Source: G963674835 sp963674835 (GTDB taxonomy: Bacteria > Planctomycetota > Planctomycetia > Pirellulales > Thermoguttaceae). From it: a stretch of DNA of 64,000 nt. Position 1 is the stretch's first letter. Each line of letters begins with the position of its first letter. Both the position numbers and the translations under genes were made by a program. A model generated the notes under the pieces. The model was not told the origin of the DNA, did no database searches, and saw only the letters and a list, made by a program, of their open reading frames with translations. The DNA is taken from positions 2,108,001-2,172,000 of the forward strand of contig CAXXKC010000002.1 in assembly GCA_963674835.2 (NCBI GenBank), given 5' to 3'. This document shows, one piece after another, positions 18,333 to 26,976 of this stretch.

Positions 18333-20861
18333 ATGAGAGAGAAGTCCGGCGCGGGTCAGGCACGTTTCCGCACCATCCTCTTGGCAGTCACGGCCTTGAT
18401 CCTGGCGACTGCAGCGAACGCGCTTGCCGTGGAGAAGATTGTCGATCGGGTGCTCTATCCCCACAGCCCGGACAAGGAGGGTGTGTACCGCTGGTCGGAA
18501 GGCTCGATCGTGTCGTTGGACGGCAAGCAGCATCTGATGATGGTGGTCACGGCGTTGGGGTTCGGAGGGCACGACAACACGGCGGGCGACATTCTCCGCG
18601 CCGACTCGTACGACGGCGGTCGAACGTGGACACCGCAGGACAAGTTGACCGTCTTCCAGAAAAACATCGGGAAGGCCAACGTCATGTCGCCTTCGCTGCT
18701 GCGGCTCGACGAGAACGAGCTGCTGTGCTTCTTCATCGTGCAGAATGAGGGGAGGATCGAGGGCGGGACGTGGATGAAGCGGTCGGAAGACAACGGCAAG
18801 ACATGGAGCGAGCCGACGCCGCTGCCGCACAAAGGGTACGGCGGGCTGGCTTCCGACCGAGCCTTCCTGACGTCGAAGGGACGCATCATTGTGCCCGTCT
18901 GGAACAGCATGGACGGGCTGAAATCGACGTACGTCTACTGTCTGTACAGCGACGACCGAGGGAAGAGCTGGAAAGAGACCGTGCCGATGACGACCCCCAA
19001 GGGCTCGACCGGACGGACGACCGATCCGGCGGCGGAAGAGCCCACGATCGTCGAGTTGCACGACGGCCGGCTGATGATGTTCATGCGGACGTATCTGAAG
19101 TCGATCTACGTGAGCTATTCGGAGGACGGCGGGCTAACGTGGAGCACGCCGCGCGACAGCGGTATTCCGGCCGCCGGGGCCATGCCCACCGTTCGCCGCA
19201 TGCCCAACGGCGATCTGCTGCTGATCTGGAACTGGGCACCGCGGGAGAAGCTCAACGGTCCGTGGCCGCGGAATCGGATTAGCTCGGCCGTGTCGACCGA
19301 CGATGGCAAGACTTGGACGTCGCTGCGTCATCTCGACGGGAGCGAGGATTTCGAGGGCAAGATCACCATGGCGAACGTGACGTTCGTCGGCGACAACGCC
19401 GTGATCACCTATAGCAAGTCGATGAGCAAGAAGAACGCTTACAACTGGCAGTTGCAGGTGATCCCCATCGCGTGGTTCTACGAAGGCGACAAGTCGGTGG
19501 TCTATGGCGAGGCCGCGGGCACCCCGAAGTCATCAGAAGGCGCGCGATCCGTGTCGTCTGCGCACTGTCTCTTCCTGGAAGACGCGCTCATTGCCGAGAT
19601 GAAGGACGTCGAGCGGGTTCTGAATCAGCCGGTCAAGTACGCTGACAACCCGGTGCTCACGTGGGAGAAGCCGTGGGAGGGGAACTGCGTGATCGCCTGG
19701 GGATCGATTCTGTACGATCCCGAGGCGAAGCAGTTCAAGGCGTGGTACGAAGCGTATCGGAAGTTCCCGCCCAAGGGTGAGAGCCCAATGTACTTCTGCT
19801 ACGCGACCAGCCGTGACGGAATTCGTTGGGAGAAGCCGAACCTGGGCATCCACACGTTTCGCGGCTCGACCGAGAACAACATCGTTCTCGATCGACGATT
19901 CGATACGCCGACGGTCTTCCTGGCCCCCAACCCGACGCCGGAGGTGAAGTACCGGATGTACTGGTACGACGGCGACGCTCACGGGATCATGAGTGCCCTT
20001 TCGGCCGACGGCATCCACTGGAACATTCAAGACGGCGTCCGCGTGAAAGCGGGGGACCGCTGTTCGGCCGGGTATGATCCGTTGCGGAAGAAGTTCTACG
20101 TCATCACGCGCATTCCCGGCAAGAAGGTGCGAACTTGTGGGCTGTGGGAAAGCAGCGATGGGATGCAGTTCGAATTCGTCAAGGAACTGTTGAAAGCCGA
20201 CGCCAAGGACCCGGCCGACACCCAACTGTACGGCATGATCGAGTTTCCGTATCAAGGACTGCACGTGGGATTCCTGGAGCCGTTCTTCATTCCGCTTCGG
20301 AAGCTCGACACGCAATTGGTGTACAGCCGCGACGGGCTGGAGTGGCATCGGCCGATGGATCGCCAGACGTTTCTGCCGTGGGGGCCGCCGGGCTCGTGGG
20401 ACCAGGCCTGGGTGACGCCGTCGCAGAATGCGCCGATCCGCGTCGGCGACAAGCTCTACATCTTCTATCAGGGGCGTCAGACGTTGCATTGGGCCGAAGC
20501 GCCGTTCGGGCACATCGGATCGATTGGCCTGGCGTTTCTGCGGCCGGACGGTTTCGTTTCGATCGAAACCCAATGGAACGAAGGAACCGTAACGACGGTG
20601 CCGCTGGTGCCCGAAGGAGAGCGTCTGCACGTCAATGCGATCGCCCGACCGGGGACCGTGTGCGCCGAGATTCTCGACACCGATGGGCGTCCGATCGAAG
20701 GCTTCTCGCGGAAGGACGCCGTGCCGATGAAGATGGTCGATAGTTTGGATCATGTGTTGACCTGGAACGGCACCGAGACTTTACAGAAGGTGCGCGGCCA
20801 AGCGGTGCGGCTGAAGTTCTACGTGCAAGGCGCCAAACTCTTCTCGTTCTGGACCGAGTGA
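18333..20861 (+). CDS. secreted exo-alpha-sialidase-like protein fused to a second propeller module
   Basis: 842 residues with signal peptide (TILLAVTALILATAANA). Module 1 (about 30-390) is a sialidase/BNR-repeat propeller with five Asp boxes of the S-x-D-x-G-x-[TS]-W type: SYDGGRTW, SEDNGKTW, SDDRGKSW, SEDGGLTW, STDDGKTW. Module 2 (about 420-842) is a second propeller plus C-terminal sandwich (AEILDTDGRPIEGF to AVRLKFYVQGAKL), homologous over its length to the divergent gene at 16446-17945. Sialidase-fold enzymes cleave terminal sialic or other ulosonic acids; the Arg triad cannot be assigned by eye. The stop overlaps the regulator start by one base. Confidence 0.75.
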   Translation: MREKSGAGQARFRTILLAVTALILATAANALAVEKIVDRVLYPHSPDKEGVYRWSEGSIVSLDGKQHLMMVVTALGFGGHDNTAGDILRADSYDGGRTWTPQDKLTVFQKNIGKANVMSPSLLRLDENELLCFFIVQNEGRIEGGTWMKRSEDNGKTWSEPTPLPHKGYGGLASDRAFLTSKGRIIVPVWNSMDGLKSTYVYCLYSDDRGKSWKETVPMTTPKGSTGRTTDPAAEEPTIVELHDGRLMMFMRTYLKSIYVSYSEDGGLTWSTPRDSGIPAAGAMPTVRRMPNGDLLLIWNWAPREKLNGPWPRNRISSAVSTDDGKTWTSLRHLDGSEDFEGKITMANVTFVGDNAVITYSKSMSKKNAYNWQLQVIPIAWFYEGDKSVVYGEAAGTPKSSEGARSVSSAHCLFLEDALIAEMKDVERVLNQPVKYADNPVLTWEKPWEGNCVIAWGSILYDPEAKQFKAWYEAYRKFPPKGESPMYFCYATSRDGIRWEKPNLGIHTFRGSTENNIVLDRRFDTPTVFLAPNPTPEVKYRMYWYDGDAHGIMSALSADGIHWNIQDGVRVKAGDRCSAGYDPLRKKFYVITRIPGKKVRTCGLWESSDGMQFEFVKELLKADAKDPADTQLYGMIEFPYQGLHVGFLEPFFIPLRKLDTQLVYSRDGLEWHRPMDRQTFLPWGPPGSWDQAWVTPSQNAPIRVGDKLYIFYQGRQTLHWAEAPFGHIGSIGLAFLRPDGFVSIETQWNEGTVTTVPLVPEGERLHVNAIARPGTVCAEILDTDGRPIEGFSRKDAVPMKMVDSLDHVLTWNGTETLQKVRGQAVRLKFYVQGAKLFSFWTE

Positions 20862-21952
20862 TGCATTCTACGCACAAGTCGGCCGGCAGAATCCTCGAAC
20901 TGGCCGAGCGAATCGAGCGCGACATTCACGAGCGCCACCTCAAGGCGGGCGACCGGTATTACAACACGGTCGAGACGGCGAAGATGCTGCACGTCGATAC
21001 GGCCACCGTGAACCAGGCCCTGCAATTGCTCGTGAAGCGCAACGTGGTGGTACGGCGGCAAAGGAGTGGGACCTTCATCTCCAGCGGGCCGACTGCTGAA
21101 GACCGTCCCGTTCTGGAACGCGTGCACTTGCTGGTCGGCGACTCGTATCCGCAGACGGAAGGCTGGCTGACGCCGCAGGTGGTGATGAACCTGCAGAGCG
21201 AATTGCCGGGCGTGCGGATTCAGTGGCACTCGGTTCCCGCGACCGCCGAGGAAGAGTACCTGAAGCAAACGATTCGCGAGGGGTTGAAATCGCCGCTGCT
21301 GGAGGGATACGTGCTGACGCGGGCATCGTTGACGATGCAACGCATGATGGCCTCCAGCGGGCTGCCGGTGGCGCTGTTTGGACGTCCGTACGCGTCGCTG
21401 CCCCAGTTGCCGTACATCGAGCGAGACCAGGCGCAGATCGGCTGCTTGACGGCCGAGTATCTGATCGGGCGCGGACACCGCCGGATCGCCATGTTCATGC
21501 GGCAGCGGGTTCTGCGGGGCGACCACTTGATGATGGACGGGGCGCGAATCGTCGCGGGCCGCGCGGGCCTCGGCGCCGACCGGTTTTCGATTCATTGCCT
21601 GCCGCAGGATAAGGAAGAAATCGGCTACGTGGTGGGCGAACTGCTTGCCGACAAGAACGATCCGCCGGGGATCATCGTGCGGTCGCCGACGATGGCGCAA
21701 GTCGTTCTCGACAGGATCCGTTCGTCGGGCAGGAAGCTGCATCGGGAAGTGTCGCTCGTGGTGAGCGACTACTTCGGATCGGAGGCGCCGCCGTACGCCT
21801 ACATCGAGCCGGAAGGCGGCACCGACAGCCAGGTGGTACGACTGGGCCGGTTGATCTGGCGGCTGGCTTGCGGTAAGACGATTCGAGTCGAGGACCAACG
21901 GGTTCCCGTTCAATTGACCGTTCCCAAGGGTATCCCCAATCGGACGAAGTGA
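20861..21952 (+). CDS. GntR-type regulator with LacI-like ligand-binding domain
   Basis: 363 residues. A winged helix-turn-helix of GntR type fills about residues 10-72 (ERIERDIHERHLKAGDRYY, then a VDTATVNQALQLLVKRNVV recognition region and SGTFISS wing). The rest (about 85-355) is a periplasmic-binding-protein-like sensor as in LacI-family repressors, with the diagnostic 'YLIGRGHRRIAMF' motif. The ATG overlaps the preceding TGA by one base (TGATG), so it is translationally coupled to the sialidase fusion. This arrangement is typical of AraR/GntR-LacI hybrids that repress sugar genes until a sugar binds. Likely target: the inverted repeat at 18167-18205. Confidence 0.82.
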   Translation: MHSTHKSAGRILELAERIERDIHERHLKAGDRYYNTVETAKMLHVDTATVNQALQLLVKRNVVVRRQRSGTFISSGPTAEDRPVLERVHLLVGDSYPQTEGWLTPQVVMNLQSELPGVRIQWHSVPATAEEEYLKQTIREGLKSPLLEGYVLTRASLTMQRMMASSGLPVALFGRPYASLPQLPYIERDQAQIGCLTAEYLIGRGHRRIAMFMRQRVLRGDHLMMDGARIVAGRAGLGADRFSIHCLPQDKEEIGYVVGELLADKNDPPGIIVRSPTMAQVVLDRIRSSGRKLHREVSLVVSDYFGSEAPPYAYIEPEGGTDSQVVRLGRLIWRLACGKTIRVEDQRVPVQLTVPKGIPNRTK

Positions 21953-22033
21953 GACAAATGGAGGGCGAGATCGCCGACGGGGCGACATCTCTCGCATGGA
22001 AACAGATATCAACCACAAGAGCGCAGGACACGA

Positions 22034-22807
22034 ATGGACCCAGCACGACTTCGACAGCGTTTGAAAGACGGCGAGCCCATGATCGGGCTATCGGTCAACT
22101 ATCCGGCGGCGGGCATCCTCGAGACGATCGGCCGCATGTGGGATTTCGTCTGGCTGGATGGGCAGCACGGGCAGATTTCGCAGGATGCCATGTTATCGAT
22201 GGTTCGAACGGCCGACCTGGTTGGCATCGATTCGGTGGTACGGGTGCCGGGCAGCGAGGGCGGGATCGTCGGCCCGTACGCCGATATGATGCCCTCGGCT
22301 TTGATGATTCCCATGGTCGATACGCCTGCCGACGCGGCGGCGGTCGTTCAGGCGACCCGTTTTCCGCCGCTGGGGTCGCGTTCGTTCGGAGGGCGCCGGC
22401 CGATCGACATCTGGACCCGCGAGTATTTCCACGACAAGGAGCCCGTCGTGGTCGCCCAGATCGAGACGCCGACGGCGATGGAGAACGTCGAAGCGATCGC
22501 GGCCACAGAAGGGATCGACGTTCTGATGCTAGGGCCGGACGATTTCAAGACGCGGCTCGGTCTGCCGATCAATGCGCCGCTTCTGGAGACGCCGGCACTG
22601 GCAGACGCCTTGCGACGGGTCGCCGAAGCGGCCCTGGGAGCCGGCAAAGCGGCAGCATGCATCGCGCCGACCGCCGAGACGATCCGCTACGCGATGAGCC
22701 TCGGGTATCGGCTCCTGGTGGGAACGTCGGACGTCGGCCTGTTGCGCGAAGGTTCGCGTCAGCGCGCCGATATTCTGCGAGAGGCGATCGTGCCGGAGAA
22801 CGGTTGA
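22034..22807 (+). CDS. HpcH/HpaI-family aldolase
   Basis: 257 residues, a class II (divalent-metal) pyruvate aldolase fold. Family residues visible: DGQH (42-45, usually D-x-E-H) with the catalytic His, Arg 70 in VVRVPG, metal ligand Glu 144 in AQIETPTA, and Asp 169/170 in LGPDD. Family members reversibly split 2-keto-3-deoxy acids to pyruvate plus an aldehyde, and include 2-keto-3-deoxy-L-rhamnonate aldolase. Following the regulator by 81 bp, it probably belongs to the same catabolic unit. The Glu-to-Gln change in the DxEH motif is worth noting. Exact substrate unknown. Confidence 0.85.
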   Translation: MDPARLRQRLKDGEPMIGLSVNYPAAGILETIGRMWDFVWLDGQHGQISQDAMLSMVRTADLVGIDSVVRVPGSEGGIVGPYADMMPSALMIPMVDTPADAAAVVQATRFPPLGSRSFGGRRPIDIWTREYFHDKEPVVVAQIETPTAMENVEAIAATEGIDVLMLGPDDFKTRLGLPINAPLLETPALADALRRVAEAALGAGKAAACIAPTAETIRYAMSLGYRLLVGTSDVGLLREGSRQRADILREAIVPENG

Positions 22808-22867
22808 TTTGACGGCCATGCGCGGCTTGTGTGCATCTGGCTCCTTGATATGAGGAAACGCCCGCCC

Positions 22868-24082
22868 ATGCAGCACCCAACTTCCGGCCACACGTTTTCC
22901 ACGCTGCGCGCACTGTTGCACGATCATCTGTTCCAATCGGTCCTTCCCTTCTGGCGCAAGCATGCGGTGGACGCGGCGGGAGGGCTCAATACGTGCATCC
23001 GGGACGACGGGTCGATCGTAAGCCGCGACAAGTATTTGTGGAGCCAGTGGCGGGCGGTTTGGGTCTATAGCAAGGTTTACAACCAGCTCGACCGGGCGTC
23101 GGTATGGCTCGATCTGGCCGAAGGCATCTACCGGTTCGCGGCGAAATACGGGTGGGACGATGCGGCGGGCGGATGGCGTTTGAAGCTCGCTTCTGACGGT
23201 CGGGTGCTGGAAGGATGTGAGAGCATTTACGTCGATGCGTTTGCCATATATGGCTTGACCGAGCTGGCCAAGGCGACGGGACGCGAGGAACCGCTGAATC
23301 TGGCGCGAAAGACGGCCGAGAGCGTTCTGAAACGTTTTGAGGCTCCCCACGACCAGATTCCTCACTTCCCGTACCCGATTCCGCCGGGCGCCCGGGTGCA
23401 CGGGTTGCCGATGATCTTCTCGCTGGTCTTCTGGGAGTTGGGGCAAGTGGCCGGCGAGCCGCGGTATGGCGACGCGGCGCTGGCGATGTCGGACGATATC
23501 TTCGCGCATTTCGTGCGGCCCGATCGGAACGTCCTGCTGGAACGCATCGCCGCCGACCATGGCGAGTATCCGCCACCGCTGGGAACGGCCATTGTGCCGG
23601 GGCATGTTGTGGAGGATATGTGGTTTCAGATCCACATCGCCCGGGATGTCGGCAACACGTCGCGCATTCAGGAGGCATGCCGGCTCATCAAGCGCCATAT
23701 GGAACTGGGCTGGGACGAGCAGTACGGAGGATTGTTGCTGGCGGTGGATGCCGACGGCCGGGACAAGGTTGGCTGGGGATTTCCGGACGCCAAGATCTGG
23801 TGGCCGCATACCGAAGCGCTCTATGGGTTGCTCCTGGCGTACGAGCAGACGGGCGACCGGGAGTTTCTTGACTGGTACGACCGCGTGCACAGGTACAGTT
23901 TCAGCCATTTCCCGGTCGCTGAGCACGGGGAGTGGACCCAGAACCTGCGGCGCGATGGCAACGTGAACCCGGGCACAATCTGTTTGCCGGTCAAAGACCC
24001 ATTCCATTTGCCGCGGGCGTTGATCTACTGTCTTGAAGTGCTCGATCGGCTGAGTGCCCGCGAGACTGAAACGCCGCTCTAG
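22868..24082 (+). CDS. AGE-family sugar 2-epimerase/isomerase
   Basis: 404 residues forming an (alpha/alpha)6 barrel of the N-acylglucosamine 2-epimerase superfamily. Conserved stretches include YLWSQWRAVWVYSK, GCESIYVDAFAIYGL, PGHVVEDMWFQIHIA, KIWWPHTEALYG and FPVAEHGEW; the His residues in PGH, WPH and EHG are the family's catalytic/binding set. Characterised members epimerise N-acetylglucosamine/N-acetylmannosamine, glucose/mannose or cellobiose. Placement next to a sialidase-like gene suggests amino-sugar use, but no NanA-type lyase is nearby. GAGGAAA upstream supports the ATG at 22868; an ATG at 22850 is possible. Confidence 0.82.
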   Translation: MQHPTSGHTFSTLRALLHDHLFQSVLPFWRKHAVDAAGGLNTCIRDDGSIVSRDKYLWSQWRAVWVYSKVYNQLDRASVWLDLAEGIYRFAAKYGWDDAAGGWRLKLASDGRVLEGCESIYVDAFAIYGLTELAKATGREEPLNLARKTAESVLKRFEAPHDQIPHFPYPIPPGARVHGLPMIFSLVFWELGQVAGEPRYGDAALAMSDDIFAHFVRPDRNVLLERIAADHGEYPPPLGTAIVPGHVVEDMWFQIHIARDVGNTSRIQEACRLIKRHMELGWDEQYGGLLLAVDADGRDKVGWGFPDAKIWWPHTEALYGLLLAYEQTGDREFLDWYDRVHRYSFSHFPVAEHGEWTQNLRRDGNVNPGTICLPVKDPFHLPRALIYCLEVLDRLSARETETPL

Positions 24083-24206
24083 CTTCGGCCGCGATTACGA
24101 TTTGGGGGTCACCGGTTTTCCGGCGGCATCCAGAAGCACCTGGCAGGCAGACGTTACGAAGAAACGCATGTCGCTGCCGGAGGGAACTCTGCTTCTCATG
24201 TGTCGC

Positions 24207-25097
24207 CTAGCCACGCCACGCAAGGTCGACGGTCTGCCCATTGGCCCGGCCGTCCTTCTCCAGCGCGTGCACCGTGAGGGTCATGCCGTCAGGCTTTAGG
24301 CGCGCGTCCAGCCAGGCTCGTGGCTGGGTGTCGTCGGGCGTCCATACGACTGTCGGTATGTTGACCAGGTGGATGTCCTCGCGTTTGGAAAGGTTCCAGC
24401 AGTGGGTATGGCCGAAGAGGTAGGCTTTGACGTGCTTTCGCGCCGACAGAACTTCGAGCAGTTCCTTGGCATCTTCCAGCGAGTTCTTGCCGGAGTTCAG
24501 ATCGTGATGGGCCAGCACGAGCGCCGGCTTGTTCGGCCGGGCGTCCAGAGCCGTCGCCAGCCATTTGAGCTGCACCTCACCGAGACGGCCGGGCACGTAT
24601 CCGGGTTTCACCAGTGAATCCACCAGGAACCAGTTGGCGTGCCGGGTTTCGAGGATCGACACGTGCCGATCGATGGGCGACAACGCGGCAGGCGGAAATG
24701 CGGCCCAGAAGTGCGGGCGGTCGTCGTGGTTGCCCAAAGCGAAATGGACCGGCAGGCCGGCTTCGCGCAACGGTTGGACCAGCTCGCGAAGTACGGTGTA
24801 ATCGCCGGCCAATCCACGGCTGCACGCACAGTCGCCCGCCACGATGATGCCGGACGTATCGGCGCTATCGCGGAGGATCTGCGTTCGCGCTTTGACGAAC
24901 TGGTCGGTGGGCTTCAGCCCGTGAGCTTCAAAACCTCGATTGCCGTTGATATGAATATCGGCCAGTAGGGTCCAGCGATCTTCATCGACACGACGATCGG
25001 CCGCCCAAAGCCGCCGTGGCAGCAGCAATCCGGTTCCGGTCGCCACCGCGCCTGCGAGGAATTGTCGGCGCGAAATGGGGGGGAGGTGTACGGGCAT
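24207..25097 (-). CDS. Tat-exported calcineurin-like metallophosphoesterase
   Basis: 296 residues. The N-terminus has a twin-arginine signal (SRRQFLAGAVATG). All five phosphoesterase blocks are present: ADIHING (D47/H49), VAGDCAC, LGNHDD, LAHHDLN and FGHTHCWN, giving a dinuclear metal site. GGAG lies about 8 bases before the ATG at 25097. Tat export implies folding with its metals before crossing the membrane; the substrate may be a phosphomonoester or diester in the periplasm. It is divergent from the AAA ATPase gene and convergent with the epimerase gene. Confidence 0.85.
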   Translation of the reverse strand: MPVHLPPISRRQFLAGAVATGTGLLLPRRLWAADRRVDEDRWTLLADIHINGNRGFEAHGLKPTDQFVKARTQILRDSADTSGIIVAGDCACSRGLAGDYTVLRELVQPLREAGLPVHFALGNHDDRPHFWAAFPPAALSPIDRHVSILETRHANWFLVDSLVKPGYVPGRLGEVQLKWLATALDARPNKPALVLAHHDLNSGKNSLEDAKELLEVLSARKHVKAYLFGHTHCWNLSKREDIHLVNIPTVVWTPDDTQPRAWLDARLKPDGMTLTVHALEKDGRANGQTVDLAWRG

Positions 25098-25413
25098 GTC
25101 GCAACTCCAGGTGTGATCCGGGGGGACTCGGTCGTGGCCGTACCGGAGCTGTCGGAAGACGCGCCCGACGGTGGCCGCCTTACATCGCAAGAGGCCGCAC
25201 GACCCTTTCTCACACTCTATCCGGTGGCTTTTGGCAACGCAACCCTGCGGTCGTTTCAGTCGGTATGAGTCGGACGGCTCGCGGGATCGCGATCCAAAGG
25301 CCGTGCGTGCGAGGGTGCGTATTGCTGAAACCACGGAAAGGCGATAGGCTTGAGATTCACGTCCTTTGGCTTGGTTTTGGCCGCCCGGGAGCCCAGGCAG
25401 GAGCAGTGTGCTG
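25098..25413. other. divergent intergenic region, 316 bp
   Basis: Between the phosphoesterase (minus) and the AAA ATPase (plus). It contains a perfect 12-bp palindrome GGATCGCGATCC at 25284-25295. No strong promoter hexamers; a weak minus-strand TTGCGT-N17-TAGAGT pair lies at about 25214-25242. I see no gene in it. Confidence 0.4.
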
Positions 25414-26898
25414 ATGTCGAAGAACCTCCAACTTCTCATTCGGGCAGGAAACCCGTTGATCGCTTTGGAGACGCCCGACGAACCGCGGGCCATGCGGATG
25501 ATCGGCGAGGCGGCGTCGATACTGGGCCGGCCGATCGCGGAGTGGTCGGTGACCGAAGGGCTGGTGACCGGTCAGCCGGCGGTGCATCGGGTCCTCGCCG
25601 AGCCGGGGAGGGTTGCGTCGGCACTGCGGTACGTGAAGGACAACGATCTGCAGATGATCTACGTCTTCAAAGACCTGGGCATGCACTGCAAGGATCCGCA
25701 GGTCGTGCGACTGCTGAGGGATCTGTACTTCTCTCCGAGCACGCGGTTGTGGACCATGGTGCTGGTCGACTCGACGCCACCGCCGCCCGACGTGCGTCGC
25801 CTGACGATTCCGTTCGATGTCGGTTGGCCCGACGCCGAGGAGATCGAGTCAGTGGTCCGGTCCACCTATCAGGAGATTCAGAGGCGCAGTCTCGAACCGG
25901 TCGAGGCGCGACTGACCCGACGGGATATGGAACTGCTGGTCCAGACGTTACACGGCCTGACGACGCTCGAGGCGGCGCACGCGGTGGCTGGCGCCATTCA
26001 AGCGGACATGGTTTTCGACGGCTCCGACCTACCCGGGATTGTCGAGGCCAAGCGGAGGATTCTGGGGACGACGGGCTGTTTGGAACCTATCATCGCCGAT
26101 GTGTCGCCGGACGAGATCGGTGGGCTGAAGAACCTGAAGCGATGGCTGAACCTGCGGAGTTCAGGCTTCTCGCAGAAAGCGAGGGACTTCGGTCTGGATC
26201 CGCCGCGAGGGATTCTGCTTCTGGGCGTTCAGGGGTGCGGCAAGAGCCTGTGCGCCAAGGTGGTCGCCTCGGCGTGGCGGATGCCGCTGGTCCGCATGGA
26301 TCCGGGCGTGCTGTATCAGAAATTCATCGGCGAAAGCGAAGCGCGGCTGCGCGAGGCCCTGCACCAGGCCGAGTCGATGGCCCCGGTCGTCTTGTGGATC
26401 GACGAGATCGAAAAGGCGTTTGCATCGGCCAATAGCGCCTCGGCCGACGGCGGGCTCTCGCAGCGGATGTTCGGAACGCTGTTGTCGTGGATGCAAGATC
26501 ATCGCCATCCCATCTTCCTGATCGCCACGGCGAATAACCTGGCAGAGCTTCCGCCCGAGTTGATGCGCAAAGGGCGTTTTGACGAGATCTTCTTCGTGGA
26601 CCTGCCCGGTGCGGACGAACGCGAGGCGATCTTTGCGATTCATTTACGCAAGCGCCACCGCGACAAGGCCCAGTACGATCTGCAGCGTCTGGTAGCGGCT
26701 TCGGAGAACTTCACCGGCGCGGAGATCGAGCAGGCGGTCATTTCGGGGCTCTATGCAGCGTTTGCCGAGAAGGCCGAATGCTCGACCGAGCACATTCTCT
26801 CCGCCATCCAGACAACGCGGCCCTTGGCGGTAGTGATGCGCGAGCACGTGCACCGTCTTCGCGCCTGGGCCGAGAATCGCTGCGTGATGGCCGACTAG
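25414..26898 (+). CDS. AAA ATPase of the Ycf46 type
   Basis: 494 residues, cytoplasmic. An N-terminal domain (about 1-225) begins with the family-typical LLIRAGNPLIALET. The AAA module follows with Walker A GVQGCGKS (271-278), Walker B VVLWIDE (325-331), a sensor-like IATANN and an arginine-rich second region (RKGRFDEIFFVDLP). Ycf46 proteins of cyanobacteria and plastids share this layout and have roles linked to inorganic carbon use, but most bacterial members are uncharacterised. GGAG lies about 10 bases before the ATG at 25414. No obvious operon partner. Confidence 0.85.
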   Translation: MSKNLQLLIRAGNPLIALETPDEPRAMRMIGEAASILGRPIAEWSVTEGLVTGQPAVHRVLAEPGRVASALRYVKDNDLQMIYVFKDLGMHCKDPQVVRLLRDLYFSPSTRLWTMVLVDSTPPPPDVRRLTIPFDVGWPDAEEIESVVRSTYQEIQRRSLEPVEARLTRRDMELLVQTLHGLTTLEAAHAVAGAIQADMVFDGSDLPGIVEAKRRILGTTGCLEPIIADVSPDEIGGLKNLKRWLNLRSSGFSQKARDFGLDPPRGILLLGVQGCGKSLCAKVVASAWRMPLVRMDPGVLYQKFIGESEARLREALHQAESMAPVVLWIDEIEKAFASANSASADGGLSQRMFGTLLSWMQDHRHPIFLIATANNLAELPPELMRKGRFDEIFFVDLPGADEREAIFAIHLRKRHRDKAQYDLQRLVAASENFTGAEIEQAVISGLYAAFAEKAECSTEHILSAIQTTRPLAVVMREHVHRLRAWAENRCVMAD

Positions 26899-26976
26899 GA
26901 CGATCGCCGGTGCGAGGCCAGCAGTCGGCAGCGCATTCCAAGAGCAAGAGCCGTAGCTTCGACGGCGCGAAGGTGG

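Noticed and set aside
22829..22867. Upstream in-frame starts of the epimerase gene
   Set aside because: Starting earlier adds residues unlike the family. The ATG at 22868 has a purine-rich GAGGAAA upstream and gives a normal N-terminus.
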